A DNA stretch of 64,000 nt from positions 4,575,001 to 4,639,000 of the forward strand of contig AP017991.1 in the NCBI GenBank assembly GCA_003609755.1, given 5' to 3'. Origin of the DNA: Planktothrix agardhii NIES-204. GTDB lineage: Bacteria > Cyanobacteriota > Cyanobacteriia > Cyanobacteriales > Microcoleaceae. The position numbers were made by a program, and so were the translations under genes. The notes beneath the pieces are model-generated. The model was not told the origin of the DNA. It was given only the letters and a program-made list of their open reading frames with translations, and did not search any database. This document shows positions 54,151 to 63,000 of the stretch, piece by piece; positions within the stretch are counted from its first letter, which is position 1, and each line of letters opens with the position of its first letter.

Positions 54151-56367
54151 CTAATTTTCTATTTCAGGAGTAGAACCAAAATAGGGGTCTGGAGTTCCGA
54201 TCCAGTTAAAATCACTAATTCTGAGATTAATACTGCCAATCCGACGCACCGGATTAATCCTCAGCATCACCCCATAGGTACGGCGACTATATTCTAAGGT
54301 TAATTCATTATTTAATGATAAACCACTATCCAAATTAACTGCCGATTCAATCCCAGCCCTTAACCCCCCATAAAGTTGTTGAACTAATCCCATACTTAAT
54401 ACTCGTTGATCGACTAAACGATCAAACAAAAAGGGCGATTGTCCATCCAATATCACTTGAGTATAAAATAGGCTAAACCCCGTATAGTCTAAAAAGTCTT
54501 TAGAAAAATGACCCAATTGTCCTTGCACCCCGACGGAGGTACTCAGATAGGATTGGGAATAATCTTGACTATATTGGGTGGTGACTCCTCGGGCAATTAA
54601 GGCTAATTGTACAAAGGGAATCACGGGTCGAGGGGTATAACGTAAACCTTCGGTAGCCGTTGGTGGTAAGCCTTCTCCCCGCCATAATAATACCGGATAA
54701 ATTAAAGTTCCCAACGCCTCATAACGATCTAAAGTGACTCGATTATTCAGACGAGTGGGTTTAAGTAATTCCGGGCGATCGCTATCAGCATTTACCGATT
54801 GATAGGATGTTTGAAAGCTAAAGGTAGCCCCCTGGTCATTTAAAGCAATCTTAGGAGAAGTCAGCACCGTCCCTAAACTACTCCAAACGGTACGATACCC
54901 CAAAGTTCCGTTAAACAAACGGTTACGGTAACTATATTCTCCATTCAGGGCAAACCCAGCCCCCAATTGTTGGCGGACTCGGATACTACCGCGAAGGGCT
55001 TTTTCATTCAGATCGGGGAAATTTTCTAAGGTATTTATGGATAAAAACCCACTTAATGCCGTAGTTGGGGTAATTGATCCCGAAATCCTTGCTTCTAACC
55101 CCAAGGTTTTCGGATCGAAGGGGGTGACATGATCTTGAAAAGCCCGTTGGATTAATAATCTAGGCGCCACTTGCAGGGTCAACGGGCCAAGGGGAACCGA
55201 AGGTAGATTACCTTGAATATAATATCCCCCAAAGTCCCTGAGATCATAACCAAAGGAAAAGGGTAGGGGTTCTTTTTGGCTTCGATCAATGACGGTACGT
55301 TCTCGAAATAACGGTAGGTTAAAGGATTGATCCAGCACCAGTCGGGATTTGGTGGTGATCAGTTCATCCCGTAGGGGTGAAACTCGGTTAAATCGGGCGG
55401 TATCGGCTCTTAATTCTAGTTCCGGGGGGGAAAAGGGATCATTGGTCAGTCGCACCTGTTGGGCTTCCCATCCCCCATCCCCAAACAGATCAATCCGTTC
55501 GGCGGCAAATCTCAAGCGATTCACACTGCCTTTTACCCCAAAGGTTTCCCCCCCTCCGACCGAGACTCCGGCGTTAAGCCCCCCATCAGCTTTGACTTTG
55601 GCTAAGGGTTGGGCGGCGGTAATTCGGTCGCTGATCGGGGCATTTAGTAGGGGAGTAACCCCTGGAGTTAGGGGGTCAACTACGGTTAAATCGGTGTCGG
55701 CGGAGGGGGTATAAACAACGCCGTTGGCTTGGTAAACTGACCCGGTACCGACAACGAAGTTATAGTCCATGCGATCGCCCCGAATCACTTGATTTCCCCG
55801 GGTTAGGGCCACATTCCCTTGGGCAACCACTTGACGGGTATTTAGGTTAACTTGGGCCTGCTCCGCATTAATTAAGGACTGGCGAAACCTCACCATCACG
55901 TTCCCTTGGGCGGTGACGATTTGCCTTTGTTGATCATATTCTTGCCGATCGGCGGTGATTTCGACTATATCTGCGGGGGTGGGAACTGGAATAACGGTCG
56001 ATTCTTGGGTGGGAGTTTTAGGGGGGGTGACAACTATTCTGTTACAAGGACTCTGACAGGAATTATCGCTATTGGTAAAGGAAAAGGAGGCATCAAACCG
56101 ATATTGATTCTCGGTTAAAGGTGGGGCGGTTTCTATGGTGACGGCCGACCCCAGTAGTTCTGCGGATACAGGGTCGGATGCCTGAATCTGATCTTCAGGT
56201 AAAGGATAGCTGATGGTTCTTGGGGTTTTTACCCAGGAAGATATTTGTGGTTCTAATCCGATTATCCCCGTTTCCGTGGTCTGTGGTTGGGGAAGATGAC
56301 GAATAATTGGGGGTGGTTCAGGTGGTGGTAACGGATAGGGCATACTTGCTGTAACGGAATTCCACAA
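54151..56367 (-). CDS. DUF3769 protein (LptD/OstA-like outer-membrane protein)
   Basis: 738 residues. A Pro-rich start leads to an OstA/LptA-type beta-jellyroll region (about 130-215: VEITADRQEYDQQRQIVTA, VQVNLNTRQVVAQGNVALTRG-like repeats). A long beta-barrel-like domain of alternating strands then ends NLRISDFNWIGTPDPYF. DUF3769 proteins are the cyanobacterial counterpart of LptD that insert lipopolysaccharide at the outer membrane (family knowledge). No signal peptide is obvious at the N-terminus as called; MPYPLPPPEPP at codon 9 may be the start, or a missing upstream exon-like region hints at truncation. Confidence 0.8.
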   Translation of the reverse strand: MWNSVTASMPYPLPPPEPPPIIRHLPQPQTTETGIIGLEPQISSWVKTPRTISYPLPEDQIQASDPVSAELLGSAVTIETAPPLTENQYRFDASFSFTNSDNSCQSPCNRIVVTPPKTPTQESTVIPVPTPADIVEITADRQEYDQQRQIVTAQGNVMVRFRQSLINAEQAQVNLNTRQVVAQGNVALTRGNQVIRGDRMDYNFVVGTGSVYQANGVVYTPSADTDLTVVDPLTPGVTPLLNAPISDRITAAQPLAKVKADGGLNAGVSVGGGETFGVKGSVNRLRFAAERIDLFGDGGWEAQQVRLTNDPFSPPELELRADTARFNRVSPLRDELITTKSRLVLDQSFNLPLFRERTVIDRSQKEPLPFSFGYDLRDFGGYYIQGNLPSVPLGPLTLQVAPRLLIQRAFQDHVTPFDPKTLGLEARISGSITPTTALSGFLSINTLENFPDLNEKALRGSIRVRQQLGAGFALNGEYSYRNRLFNGTLGYRTVWSSLGTVLTSPKIALNDQGATFSFQTSYQSVNADSDRPELLKPTRLNNRVTLDRYEALGTLIYPVLLWRGEGLPPTATEGLRYTPRPVIPFVQLALIARGVTTQYSQDYSQSYLSTSVGVQGQLGHFSKDFLDYTGFSLFYTQVILDGQSPFLFDRLVDQRVLSMGLVQQLYGGLRAGIESAVNLDSGLSLNNELTLEYSRRTYGVMLRINPVRRIGSINLRISDFNWIGTPDPYFGSTPEIEN

Positions 56368-56552
56368 AATAGCCAGAACTCAGCCCCTTTAGGGAATAGG
56401 CTAAAACAATGTCATTAGCTATCAGCCCATCGGGATGATCGCTAATGACACTCCATTTTTTTATCATATCAGGGATTTTGTTCACAGAGGTTGTCGGCAT
56501 CTGGTTTTGATGTTCAAGCCCCAACTTCTGTTGAGACAACTTCCATGTTTTT

Positions 56553-56669
56553 CTACTCTAAGTCTCTGCGTTTGGGGTTCCGGGCTGGGTCATTGGACAA
56601 GAATCCAAACACGAATAAACTAAAGAAGAACAGAACTACGATATTAACAACGATTTTTAGGGTCAGCAT
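56553..56669 (-). CDS. psbI: Photosystem II reaction centre protein I
   Basis: 38 residues, the exact PsbI length. It starts [16 protein letters not shown], continues through one membrane helix and ends [17 protein letters not shown], the strongly conserved PsbI C-terminus. The usual Tyr after IVV is Asn here (VVNIVV). It is a single-helix subunit next to D1 and CP43. AGAAATTC precedes the start as a weak ribosome site. The gene is on the minus strand, about 185 bp before the DUF3769 gene. Confidence 0.95.
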   Translation of the reverse strand: MLTLKIVVNIVVLFFFSLFVFGFLSNDPARNPKRRDLE

Positions 56670-56782
56670 TTGTGAATTTCTCCGAGGCTGCAAGAGTTTA
56701 TTTATAGCTGTTATGCCGTAAGCACAACTTTACCATCATATCCCAAAATACCCACTGCTTTAAGGATTCTTTTTCTACCCCC

Positions 56783-56810
56783 TTGACACAAGTTCATTTT
56801 GTGTTATTAT
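56783..56810 (+). promoter_or_regulatory. Strong sigma70-type promoter
   Basis: TTGACA (56783-56788) and TATTAT (56805-56810) with a 16-bp spacer form a near-consensus promoter on the plus strand. It points away from psbI, toward a 34-codon frame and then the 3' end of the convergent 475-residue gene. Confidence 0.55.
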
Positions 56811-56825
56811 TATCGTGGGGGATCT

Positions 56826-56930
56826 ATGCTCGCCTATAAAGTATTTTTTCGGTTTCGGCATCTGCCAAAAGGGTTAGAACAATTACGTTACAGTATTCTT
56901 CCGATTACCCATTCCCCATCACGGATTTAA
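56826..56930 (+). CDS. Possible 34-residue peptide gene downstream of a strong promoter
   Basis: ATG at 56826 is preceded by GTGGGGGATCT, a plausible ribosome site, and by the promoter at 56783. The peptide (MLAYKVFFRFRHLPKGLEQL and 14 more residues) is basic with no membrane helix. Its last codons run into an inverted repeat, so it may be a truncated gene. I do not recognise it. Confidence 0.25.
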   Translation: MLAYKVFFRFRHLPKGLEQLRYSILPITHSPSRI

Positions 56931-56993
56931 GAGGATAACGCAGATTAACACAGATTAAAATCCGTGAAATCCTCCTAAATCCGTGATCCCTAT
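56916..56993. repeat. Inverted repeat ATCACGGATTTAAGAGGAT / ATCCTCCTAAATCCGTGAT
   Basis: Arms of about 19 bp with one mismatch and one size change flank AACGCAGATTAACACAG-type sequence and an inner ATCCGTGA. It looks like a small mobile hairpin element, next to TTACCCATT and TATTACCCC words near the end of the 475-residue gene. Confidence 0.75.
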
Positions 56994-57000
56994 TACCCCA

Positions 57001-58428
57001 TTACTCATAATGGGTAAACCAATACCAAGTTTTAGCGATCGCCTCCTCAACTTTAACCATAACCTGATCTAACCATCCTAAAATCTTCTCTAGGGGATGT
57101 TGAATATATCCGGTTGATGTCACCTGAGCTTCTAGCCAGTCGGGGGAATCGGTCGCAGTTGCGGTTTTCTTGGATTCTGTAACACAGTTTTGCGTTTTTG
57201 TCAAGGGGTTTTGAGAATTTTCAGAAATTAAACCGATATTTTCCGGGGTCGTTTTTGTGGGGAAACGGTTTAAGGAAGATTGAAGTTTCTGAAAAATCCG
57301 ATTATTTTCGATAGGGTTATTTTGGGTCTTAGGTTTTTTGAGTTTGGATAAAATATTATTTGTCCGAGTATCAATAGTTGACCAGGGGTCTTCTAGGGAA
57401 GAAGATTTTGAATTGGAAATTACCCCGGAATATTCTTCGGGGATATGCTCAGAATTAATAGTATGCTGATGGTCTTTGAAGAAATAATCTATCGCGGCAA
57501 AAATCAAGGACTGAACTTGATAAAAATATTGATCAAAACCCGTTTCTAAGGAAGATGCTGATTTTACAGATAAATGGGGATGTTGGCAAGTTTGAATTAC
57601 GGTTTTTCCCAGGGTTTGACTTTGTTGGACTAAGCTATGGGTAGCTTGAGAGATGGGAATAATAGAATAATCTTCGACTTGCGCGATCGCAAAATCTAAG
57701 TTATGAATAAATTCAGGAGAAGGCTGGGGGAGAGAAACCGACTCAACAAAATTAGATTCTCCAAAACAATTAATTTTGACTGCTACAGGACTGGTTTGTA
57801 CCCAACATAGGACTTGCCAAAATCCTCGAATGGCAGATACAACATTAATAGGATGGCTAAAAGGTTGTAACTGGGGTTGGAAAGGTTTGGGATGTTGTGC
57901 TGAATTTCGATAATAATAGTGATAGTCTGCGACTTCTAAACTAATCCGTTGTTGAAGTTGATATTGTTGTTCAACGGTGAGACTATCTAAAATTTGATTA
58001 TCTTTTTGAACTAATACTAAGGTTTGGGAATCAATTTTACTAGCTACCCCTTGAATTTCTCCTGCTGCGGGTTGGGAAATTATCGAATTTTCAAAGCCTC
58101 CCGTGTACGGGGGGTTTGGGGGAGCGGTTTCGGTGGTAACCGTATTTAGAATATGAATAATAGGAGTATCAACATTAGGAGGTTGGGACTTGACCTCAGA
58201 ATTGAGTTGGGGTAAATGCTGTTTAATCGCCGTCCCTAATTTTTGGGTAGTGACTCGAACGGTTTGCAGGATAAAATAAACTGGGTATAGTGCTGTTTGC
58301 AGGGTAATCTCGGTGGCGAACTTAAAATAGCGCCAACTGCGACTGCCCTCATCGGTAAATTTCTGTGCCGTCTGAGAGATAAAATTAAAGAATCGACTTT
58401 TGTATGGCCCGGATTCAGCAACAGACAT
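57001..58428 (-). CDS. Unknown cytoplasmic protein containing an in-frame repeat
   Basis: 475 residues, no recognised domain. The N-terminal about 75 residues (FFNFISQTAQKFTDEGSRSW, ITLQTALYPVYFILQTVRV) and the C-terminus (IQHPLEKILGWLDQVMVKVE, KTWYWFTHYE) look conserved and amphipathic, suggesting membrane contact. The middle is Gln/Ser/Thr-rich and low in complexity. Residues about 100-112 (ETAPPNPPYTGGFEN) derive from a G-rich palindrome at 58097. It is convergent with the 56826 peptide frame and next to a tnpB element. Confidence 0.65.
   Translation of the reverse strand: MSVAESGPYKSRFFNFISQTAQKFTDEGSRSWRYFKFATEITLQTALYPVYFILQTVRVTTQKLGTAIKQHLPQLNSEVKSQPPNVDTPIIHILNTVTTETAPPNPPYTGGFENSIISQPAAGEIQGVASKIDSQTLVLVQKDNQILDSLTVEQQYQLQQRISLEVADYHYYYRNSAQHPKPFQPQLQPFSHPINVVSAIRGFWQVLCWVQTSPVAVKINCFGESNFVESVSLPQPSPEFIHNLDFAIAQVEDYSIIPISQATHSLVQQSQTLGKTVIQTCQHPHLSVKSASSLETGFDQYFYQVQSLIFAAIDYFFKDHQHTINSEHIPEEYSGVISNSKSSSLEDPWSTIDTRTNNILSKLKKPKTQNNPIENNRIFQKLQSSLNRFPTKTTPENIGLISENSQNPLTKTQNCVTESKKTATATDSPDWLEAQVTSTGYIQHPLEKILGWLDQVMVKVEEAIAKTWYWFTHYE
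58097..58124. repeat. G-rich palindromic repeat inside the 475-residue gene
   Basis: CCTCCCGTGTACGGGGGG, TTT and GGGGGAG: the shared core with a slightly degraded left arm. The reading frame stays open through it. Confidence 0.75.
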
Positions 58429-58481
58429 GGTTACACCAAGTTTGATCTATATTCTCCCCTATTAACTATAACATTGACATA

Positions 58482-58504
58482 CTCCCCACGCATAAATGCG
58501 GGAG
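58482..58504 (-). ncRNA. Right-end hairpin of the tnpB element (3' end of a former guide RNA)
   Basis: On the minus strand CTCCCGCAT-TT-ATGCGTGGGGAG folds as a stem 16 bp after the tnpB stop codon. In IS605-type elements the 3' part of the tnpB transcript ending at this hairpin forms the guide (omega) RNA. Here the cognate nuclease is broken. Confidence 0.5.
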
Positions 58505-58519
58505 ATTCTTGTTCATGGT

Positions 58520-58993
58520 TCACAGAAATCCACTTGCTATCTCTGGTTTCCCATCAATAGTAGAGGCGGTCTTCTCCCCATGCTTTCCCGATTGCTCGGC
58601 AGATCCCTTTTGCCCAAAGGTACTGTTTTGCCATTCTATCCCCAGAATTCCCATACCCTTTTTAAGAATATTAATTGCTGCATTTGTATCACGACAAATC
58701 TCTGTTCCACAATTAGGACAGGAATGGGTTCTGGTACTCAATGACTTTTTCGCCCGATAACCGCAACTAGAACAATCTTGAGAGGTATAGTTAGGCGAAA
58801 CCGCCACAACTGCCTTATCCCAGATCTTTCCGTAATAATCTAGCCATTGGGTGAATTGATACCAACTAGCATCGGAAATCGACTTAGTCAAGTGGTGATT
58901 CTTGACCATATTCGACACCTTTAAATCTTCATAGACAATCACATCGTTAGAGTGAACTACGCACCGAGCTTGCTTAATCGCCCAGTCTTTACG
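58520..58993 (-). pseudogene. tnpB: TnpB C-terminal part
   Basis: Homology is readable from an Arg codon at 58991-58993 (RKDWAIKQARCVVHSNDVIV) through YEDLKVSNMVKNHHL and SISDASWYQFTQWLDYYG to the zinc ribbon CSSCGYRAKKSLSTR...CPNCG and the RuvC-III CRDTNAAINIL. It ends with an unrelated Ser/Gly-rich tail at 58520. A TAG stands directly before the Arg codon, where the insert begins. An ATG at 58942 could start a 140-residue fragment, which would lack the first catalytic Asp. Confidence 0.85.
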
Positions 58994-59006
58994 CTATAAT
59001 ATTATT

Positions 59007-59603
59007 ATGGAAATAATAAATAGAAAACGTGCAATAGAGTTAGGGCTAACAATCTATTTTACTGGTAAACCGTGTAAAAATGGGCATACCTGTGAGAGAT
59101 TTGTAGCCAATAAAACCTGCAAAGAATGCCTTAGATTGTTAAGTGCAAACAGAAGAGAAAATACCCAATTTATAGATGACCATAAAGTATATATGGACAA
59201 ATACAATAGGGAAAATAGAGAGTCAATACTTCAAAATAGGAGAGACAAACTAAGCCACGACGAAGAGTATAGGCAGAAGGAAAAAAGCAGACAGGCAAGT
59301 TGGGCTAAAGAAAACAAGAAGAAAGCGTTAGAGATAAAGGCGCGGTACAGAACATCAAAGGCTAATGCCCCTACAATAGAGGGTAACAAGCAACTAACTA
59401 AACAATTCTATTTAGATTGTCCTAGAGATAAAACTGTTGACCACATTATACCTATTTCAAAAGGAGGGGCGCACGATATAGGCAACCTGCAATACCTATC
59501 GCCATCACAAAATTCTTCAAAAAAAGATGGTCAGAATATAGCTATTAATGGAATATACTGCATTTCTACGTGGCATATTCTACAGAGCGACAATGTTTTT
59601 TAA
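59007..59603 (+). CDS. HNH endonuclease (homing-type) nested in tnpB
   Basis: 198 residues. The N-terminus IYFTGKPCKNGHTCERFVAN with KTCKECL is a zinc-ribbon motif typical of phage-type HNH proteins. A long Lys/Glu/Arg-rich helix region follows, and the nuclease core is DKTVDHIIPISKGGAHDIGN with LQYLSPSQNSSKKD (H...N...N pattern). It lies antisense to the surrounding tnpB. The last about 11 codons (WHILQSDNVF) run into tnpB sequence, so its stop is borrowed from the host gene. A TATAATATTATT stretch just before the ATG may be its promoter. Confidence 0.85.
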   Translation: MEIINRKRAIELGLTIYFTGKPCKNGHTCERFVANKTCKECLRLLSANRRENTQFIDDHKVYMDKYNRENRESILQNRRDKLSHDEEYRQKEKSRQASWAKENKKKALEIKARYRTSKANAPTIEGNKQLTKQFYLDCPRDKTVDHIIPISKGGAHDIGNLQYLSPSQNSSKKDGQNIAINGIYCISTWHILQSDNVF

Positions 59604-59900
59604 ACTTGGGGTAGCCCTTTTTCTTTTCTTTTTTCTACAACGACTGTAGAAACTAGAAATAGAAGCCCATGCTCTTTCTGCACTAGCTTGACGAGCCGCC
59701 GAATTTAACTTTTTGGCAAAAGGAAATAATGCGGCTAAGTCTTTGCATAGCGCATACAAACCAGCCTTACTTACCCCTTGATTATCCATCCAGTACCGAA
59801 CACATTTGTTTCTGATAAATTGTGCGGTACGAATGGCTTCATCAAGAGCTAGGTATTGCTCCTTGGTTCCGTGCAGTAGTTTGGCTTCTCTAACTATCAT
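59569..59900 (-). pseudogene. tnpB: TnpB N-terminal part (frameshifted)
   Basis: From an ATG at 59900 it reads VREAKLLHGTKEQYLALDEA, IRTAQFIRNKCVRYWMDNQ and AARQASAERAWASISSFYSR, the usual TnpB N-terminal domain. In the AAAAGAAAAG run at about 59612-59636 the frame slips. The correct continuation (KKKGYPKFKKHCRSVEYAT) is in the next frame and stops at the insert edge near 59569, while the called frame ends with SLKNIVAL. About 150 residues of the middle of TnpB are missing between this and the C-terminal part. Confidence 0.85.
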
Positions 59901-59962
59901 GATTCTATTTTATCATAAGGTATTGCAGATAAAGCTATTTTTGTGACAAACTTCTTCAAGGT

Positions 59963-60031
59963 GGCTAAAGGCTCTCCTGAGCGTAGTCGAAGGGCCACCA
60001 CCGTGTTCATCCCCACGCCTAAAGTCGGGGG
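59963..60031. repeat. Repeat GGCTCTCCTGAGCGTAG... and a right-end-like hairpin
   Basis: GGCTCTCCTGAGCGTAGTCG with AAGGGCC (59968-59995) is a dispersed-repeat word. CCCCACGCCTAAAGTCGGGG (60011-60030) resembles the right end of another IS605-type element, in the same orientation as the tnpB upstream flank. It ends 23 bp before the mannosidase ATG. Confidence 0.6.
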
Positions 60032-60053
60032 CTTTCCACTCGCTTTTTGGTAA

Positions 60054-63000
60054 ATGTCTTTTTCTACCCCTACCCTGCAATTAAAGATTTCGGAAGTTGC
60101 TCAACGGTTACGTCTGTTGACTCAAATTAATCTGCAACCCCATTGGCAGGTTATCAACCCTGGGGAGTCTGATCACCCAGTTGAAATCAATGAAAAAGAA
60201 CATATTCCTTGGGCGGCGGGAAAACAGGTTTTGAAATTAAGACAAAAAATTATAGTTCCCAGGGAGTTACAGGGTTATCCGTTAATAGGTTTAACTTTAA
60301 GATTAGTCTTAAGTTGGTGGGCACAGGATGCTCAAATCTATATTAATAACCAGTTTGTACAAGCCGGAGACTTGTTTGATAGTTATACCCGAATTTTATT
60401 AAGTTCATCAGTACAGCCTGGGGATGAATTTGAAATAGAGTTATCTTTGATTAGTCCGGGACACGACCGAGGAGCATTAGTTAATTCCTGCTGTTGGTAT
60501 GAACTTTCCGACTCCTCAAAAATTGATCCTAGTTTCTTAGCTGACGAGTTAGAAATTTTAGGGATATTTTTAGCATCGGAAAATCACCAACCCGACCTAG
60601 AAACCGACTTAACTTCCCTAGGGAAGATTTTAGATATCATTTCTGGCTATATCCTCCCAAAAGTCCCCCGTACACGGGGGGTTTGGGGGGGACAAAATCT
60701 AACTGAATTTGAAAATAGCCTGACCCAAGTTCGTCAGATATTAAAATCAGTTATTCCTAAATTAGACTCCTACAAAATTAGCTTACTCGGTCACGCCCAT
60801 TTAGACTTAGCTTGGTTATGGCCGATAACAGAAACCTGGATAGTCGCGCAAAAAACCTTTGAGTCAGTTTTGCAATTACAAACAGACTTTCCCGAATTAA
60901 TCTTCTGTCATTCCTCCCCTATTCTTTATGAATGGATAGAAAAACATCGTCCCGATTTATTTAGTCAAATTCAAGATAATATTCAAAAAGGAATCTGGGA
61001 AATCGCCGCCGGACTCTGGGTAGAACCAGAATTGAATATTATTAATGGAGAATCTATCGTCCGTCAGGTATTATACGGACAACGATATGTTTTAGAAAAA
61101 ATGGGTCAACTTTCCACCGTTGCTTGGCTACCAGATACCTTTGGTTTTTGTTGGCAATTACCCCAAATTTTCCAACAAGGAGGTATTGATTATTTTATTA
61201 CCCAAAAACTGCGTTGGAATGACACAACTAAATTTCCCTACGGGTTGTTTGAATGGCAAGGGTTAGATGGAACTAAAATTATTAGTTTTATGACCGCTTT
61301 AATTGGGGAACGAGTTGACCCGGTAAAGATGTTTAAATATGCTCTGGAATGGAAAACCCAAACCGGATTAAATCAGAGTTTATGGTTGCCCGGAGTTGGT
61401 GATCATGGGGGCGGGCCGACCCGTGATATGTTAGAAATAACTAGACGCTGGAATCAATCTGCTATTTTTCCAGAGTTTAAGTTTCAAAAGGTGACAGACT
61501 ATTTAACAGAAGTCCTGAATAATGCCCCCGCACCCCTTCCGATCTGGCAGGATGAATTATATTTAGAATTCCATCGCGGTTGCTATACTACCCACGCAGA
61601 TCAAAAACGGTTTAATCGTCGGGGGGAAACCCTATTATATGAAGCAGAACTATTTGCAACTATAGCCACCCTTTACTCCGGTTCTATTTATCCCCAGCAG
61701 GAAATAGAAACTGCTTGGAAGCAAATTTTGTTAAACCAATTTCACGATATCCTGCCCGGAACTGCCATTACTGAAGTCTACCAGCAGGCAAATCAAGACT
61801 GGGAAACCGCTATCAAAACCGCCGAGGAAATTCTCCACCAGTCCTTTGATGCCATTGTTGCCTCTATTTCTGTTAACTTCCCCTCCCAACTCAACGCGCA
61901 ACCGATTTTTATCTTTAATTCCCTAAATTGGTCACGCTCAGAAGTCGTGGCTGTGCCTATTCCTAATTCCGATAGCTGTTGGCAAATTTATGATTACCAG
62001 GGAATACCCCAAACCGCCCAAACACGGGGGGAAAGGTCGGAAAAACCGCAACTGCTATTCCTGGCAAAAAATGTTCCGAGTCTGGGATATCAGGTCTATT
62101 GGTTGGGGCGCAAACAGGCTGAAACCCTTGAAATCTCGCAGAAAAACCCCGATATATCCTATATGGGCAGACATATTGCTGATTATACTGAAAGTATAGC
62201 AGAAAAAAACGGGGTTGTCAAATATTATCAGTTAGAACCTCAAAAGATTAGCTTTGAAAACGATATTTTGCGGGTAATTGTAGATACGGAAACCGGAAAT
62301 TTAGAACAGGTTTTCGACTTAATTAATCAAAGAAATATCCTCCAACCAGGACTGGGAAATCAATTACAAGTCTTTGCAGATTCAGGACAATATTGGGATG
62401 GGTGGAATATTAACCCCAATTATCAACAATATCCCCTAAATTCACCGCAATTAGAATCAATTGAATGGATAGAATCAGGGCCGATAGTTTGGCGGTTGAG
62501 AATTATTAAACGATTAAATCAATCAGAGTTTTGCCAGAATTATATTTTAGAACAAGGTTCACCCCTATTAAAAATAGAAACCACCGTTAATTGGCAAGAA
62601 CGTCATACTTTAATTAAAGTCGCTTTTCCCCTAACTATTAAGGCGGATTTTGCTAGTTATGAAATTCCCTGTGGAGTGATTCAAAGACCTACTAACCCCC
62701 AAACCCCCCCAAGCCCTCCGCCCCCCCTGCCCCCCGTCTACGGGGGGTTTCCGGGGGGGAAAGCTAAATGGGAAGTTCCGGCTATTCATTGGGCAGATAT
62801 TAGTACACCTGATTATGGAATTAGTATATTAAATGATAGTAAATATGGTTATGATGCTCAAAGCGATCAACTGCGATTAACATTATTAAGAGGTTCAACC
62901 TGGCCCGACCCAGAAGCCGATTTAGGATGGCATCAATTTAGTTATGCAGTTTATCCCCATGCAGGAGATTGGAAACAAGCAAAAACTGTTCAAAAGGGCT

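Larger units (their letters stand above)
58470..60050 (-). mobile_element. IS605-family (tnpB-only) element interrupted by an HNH endonuclease gene
   Basis: The element comprises a right-end hairpin (58482-58504), the tnpB 3' part, an antisense HNH gene (58994-59568 insert), the tnpB 5' part with a frameshift, and upstream spacer ending in a second right-end-like hairpin (60010-60031). No tnpA is present. Both the RuvC-I region and the frame of tnpB are lost, so the element is dead as a nuclease. Exact ends cannot be fixed without an empty site. Confidence 0.75.

Noticed and set aside
56318-56539. 73-residue minus-strand ORF between psbI and the DUF3769 gene
   Set aside because: No recognisable motif, overlaps the DUF3769 start, and overlaps other small frames. 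It is more likely spacer, though an upstream extension of DUF3769 was considered.
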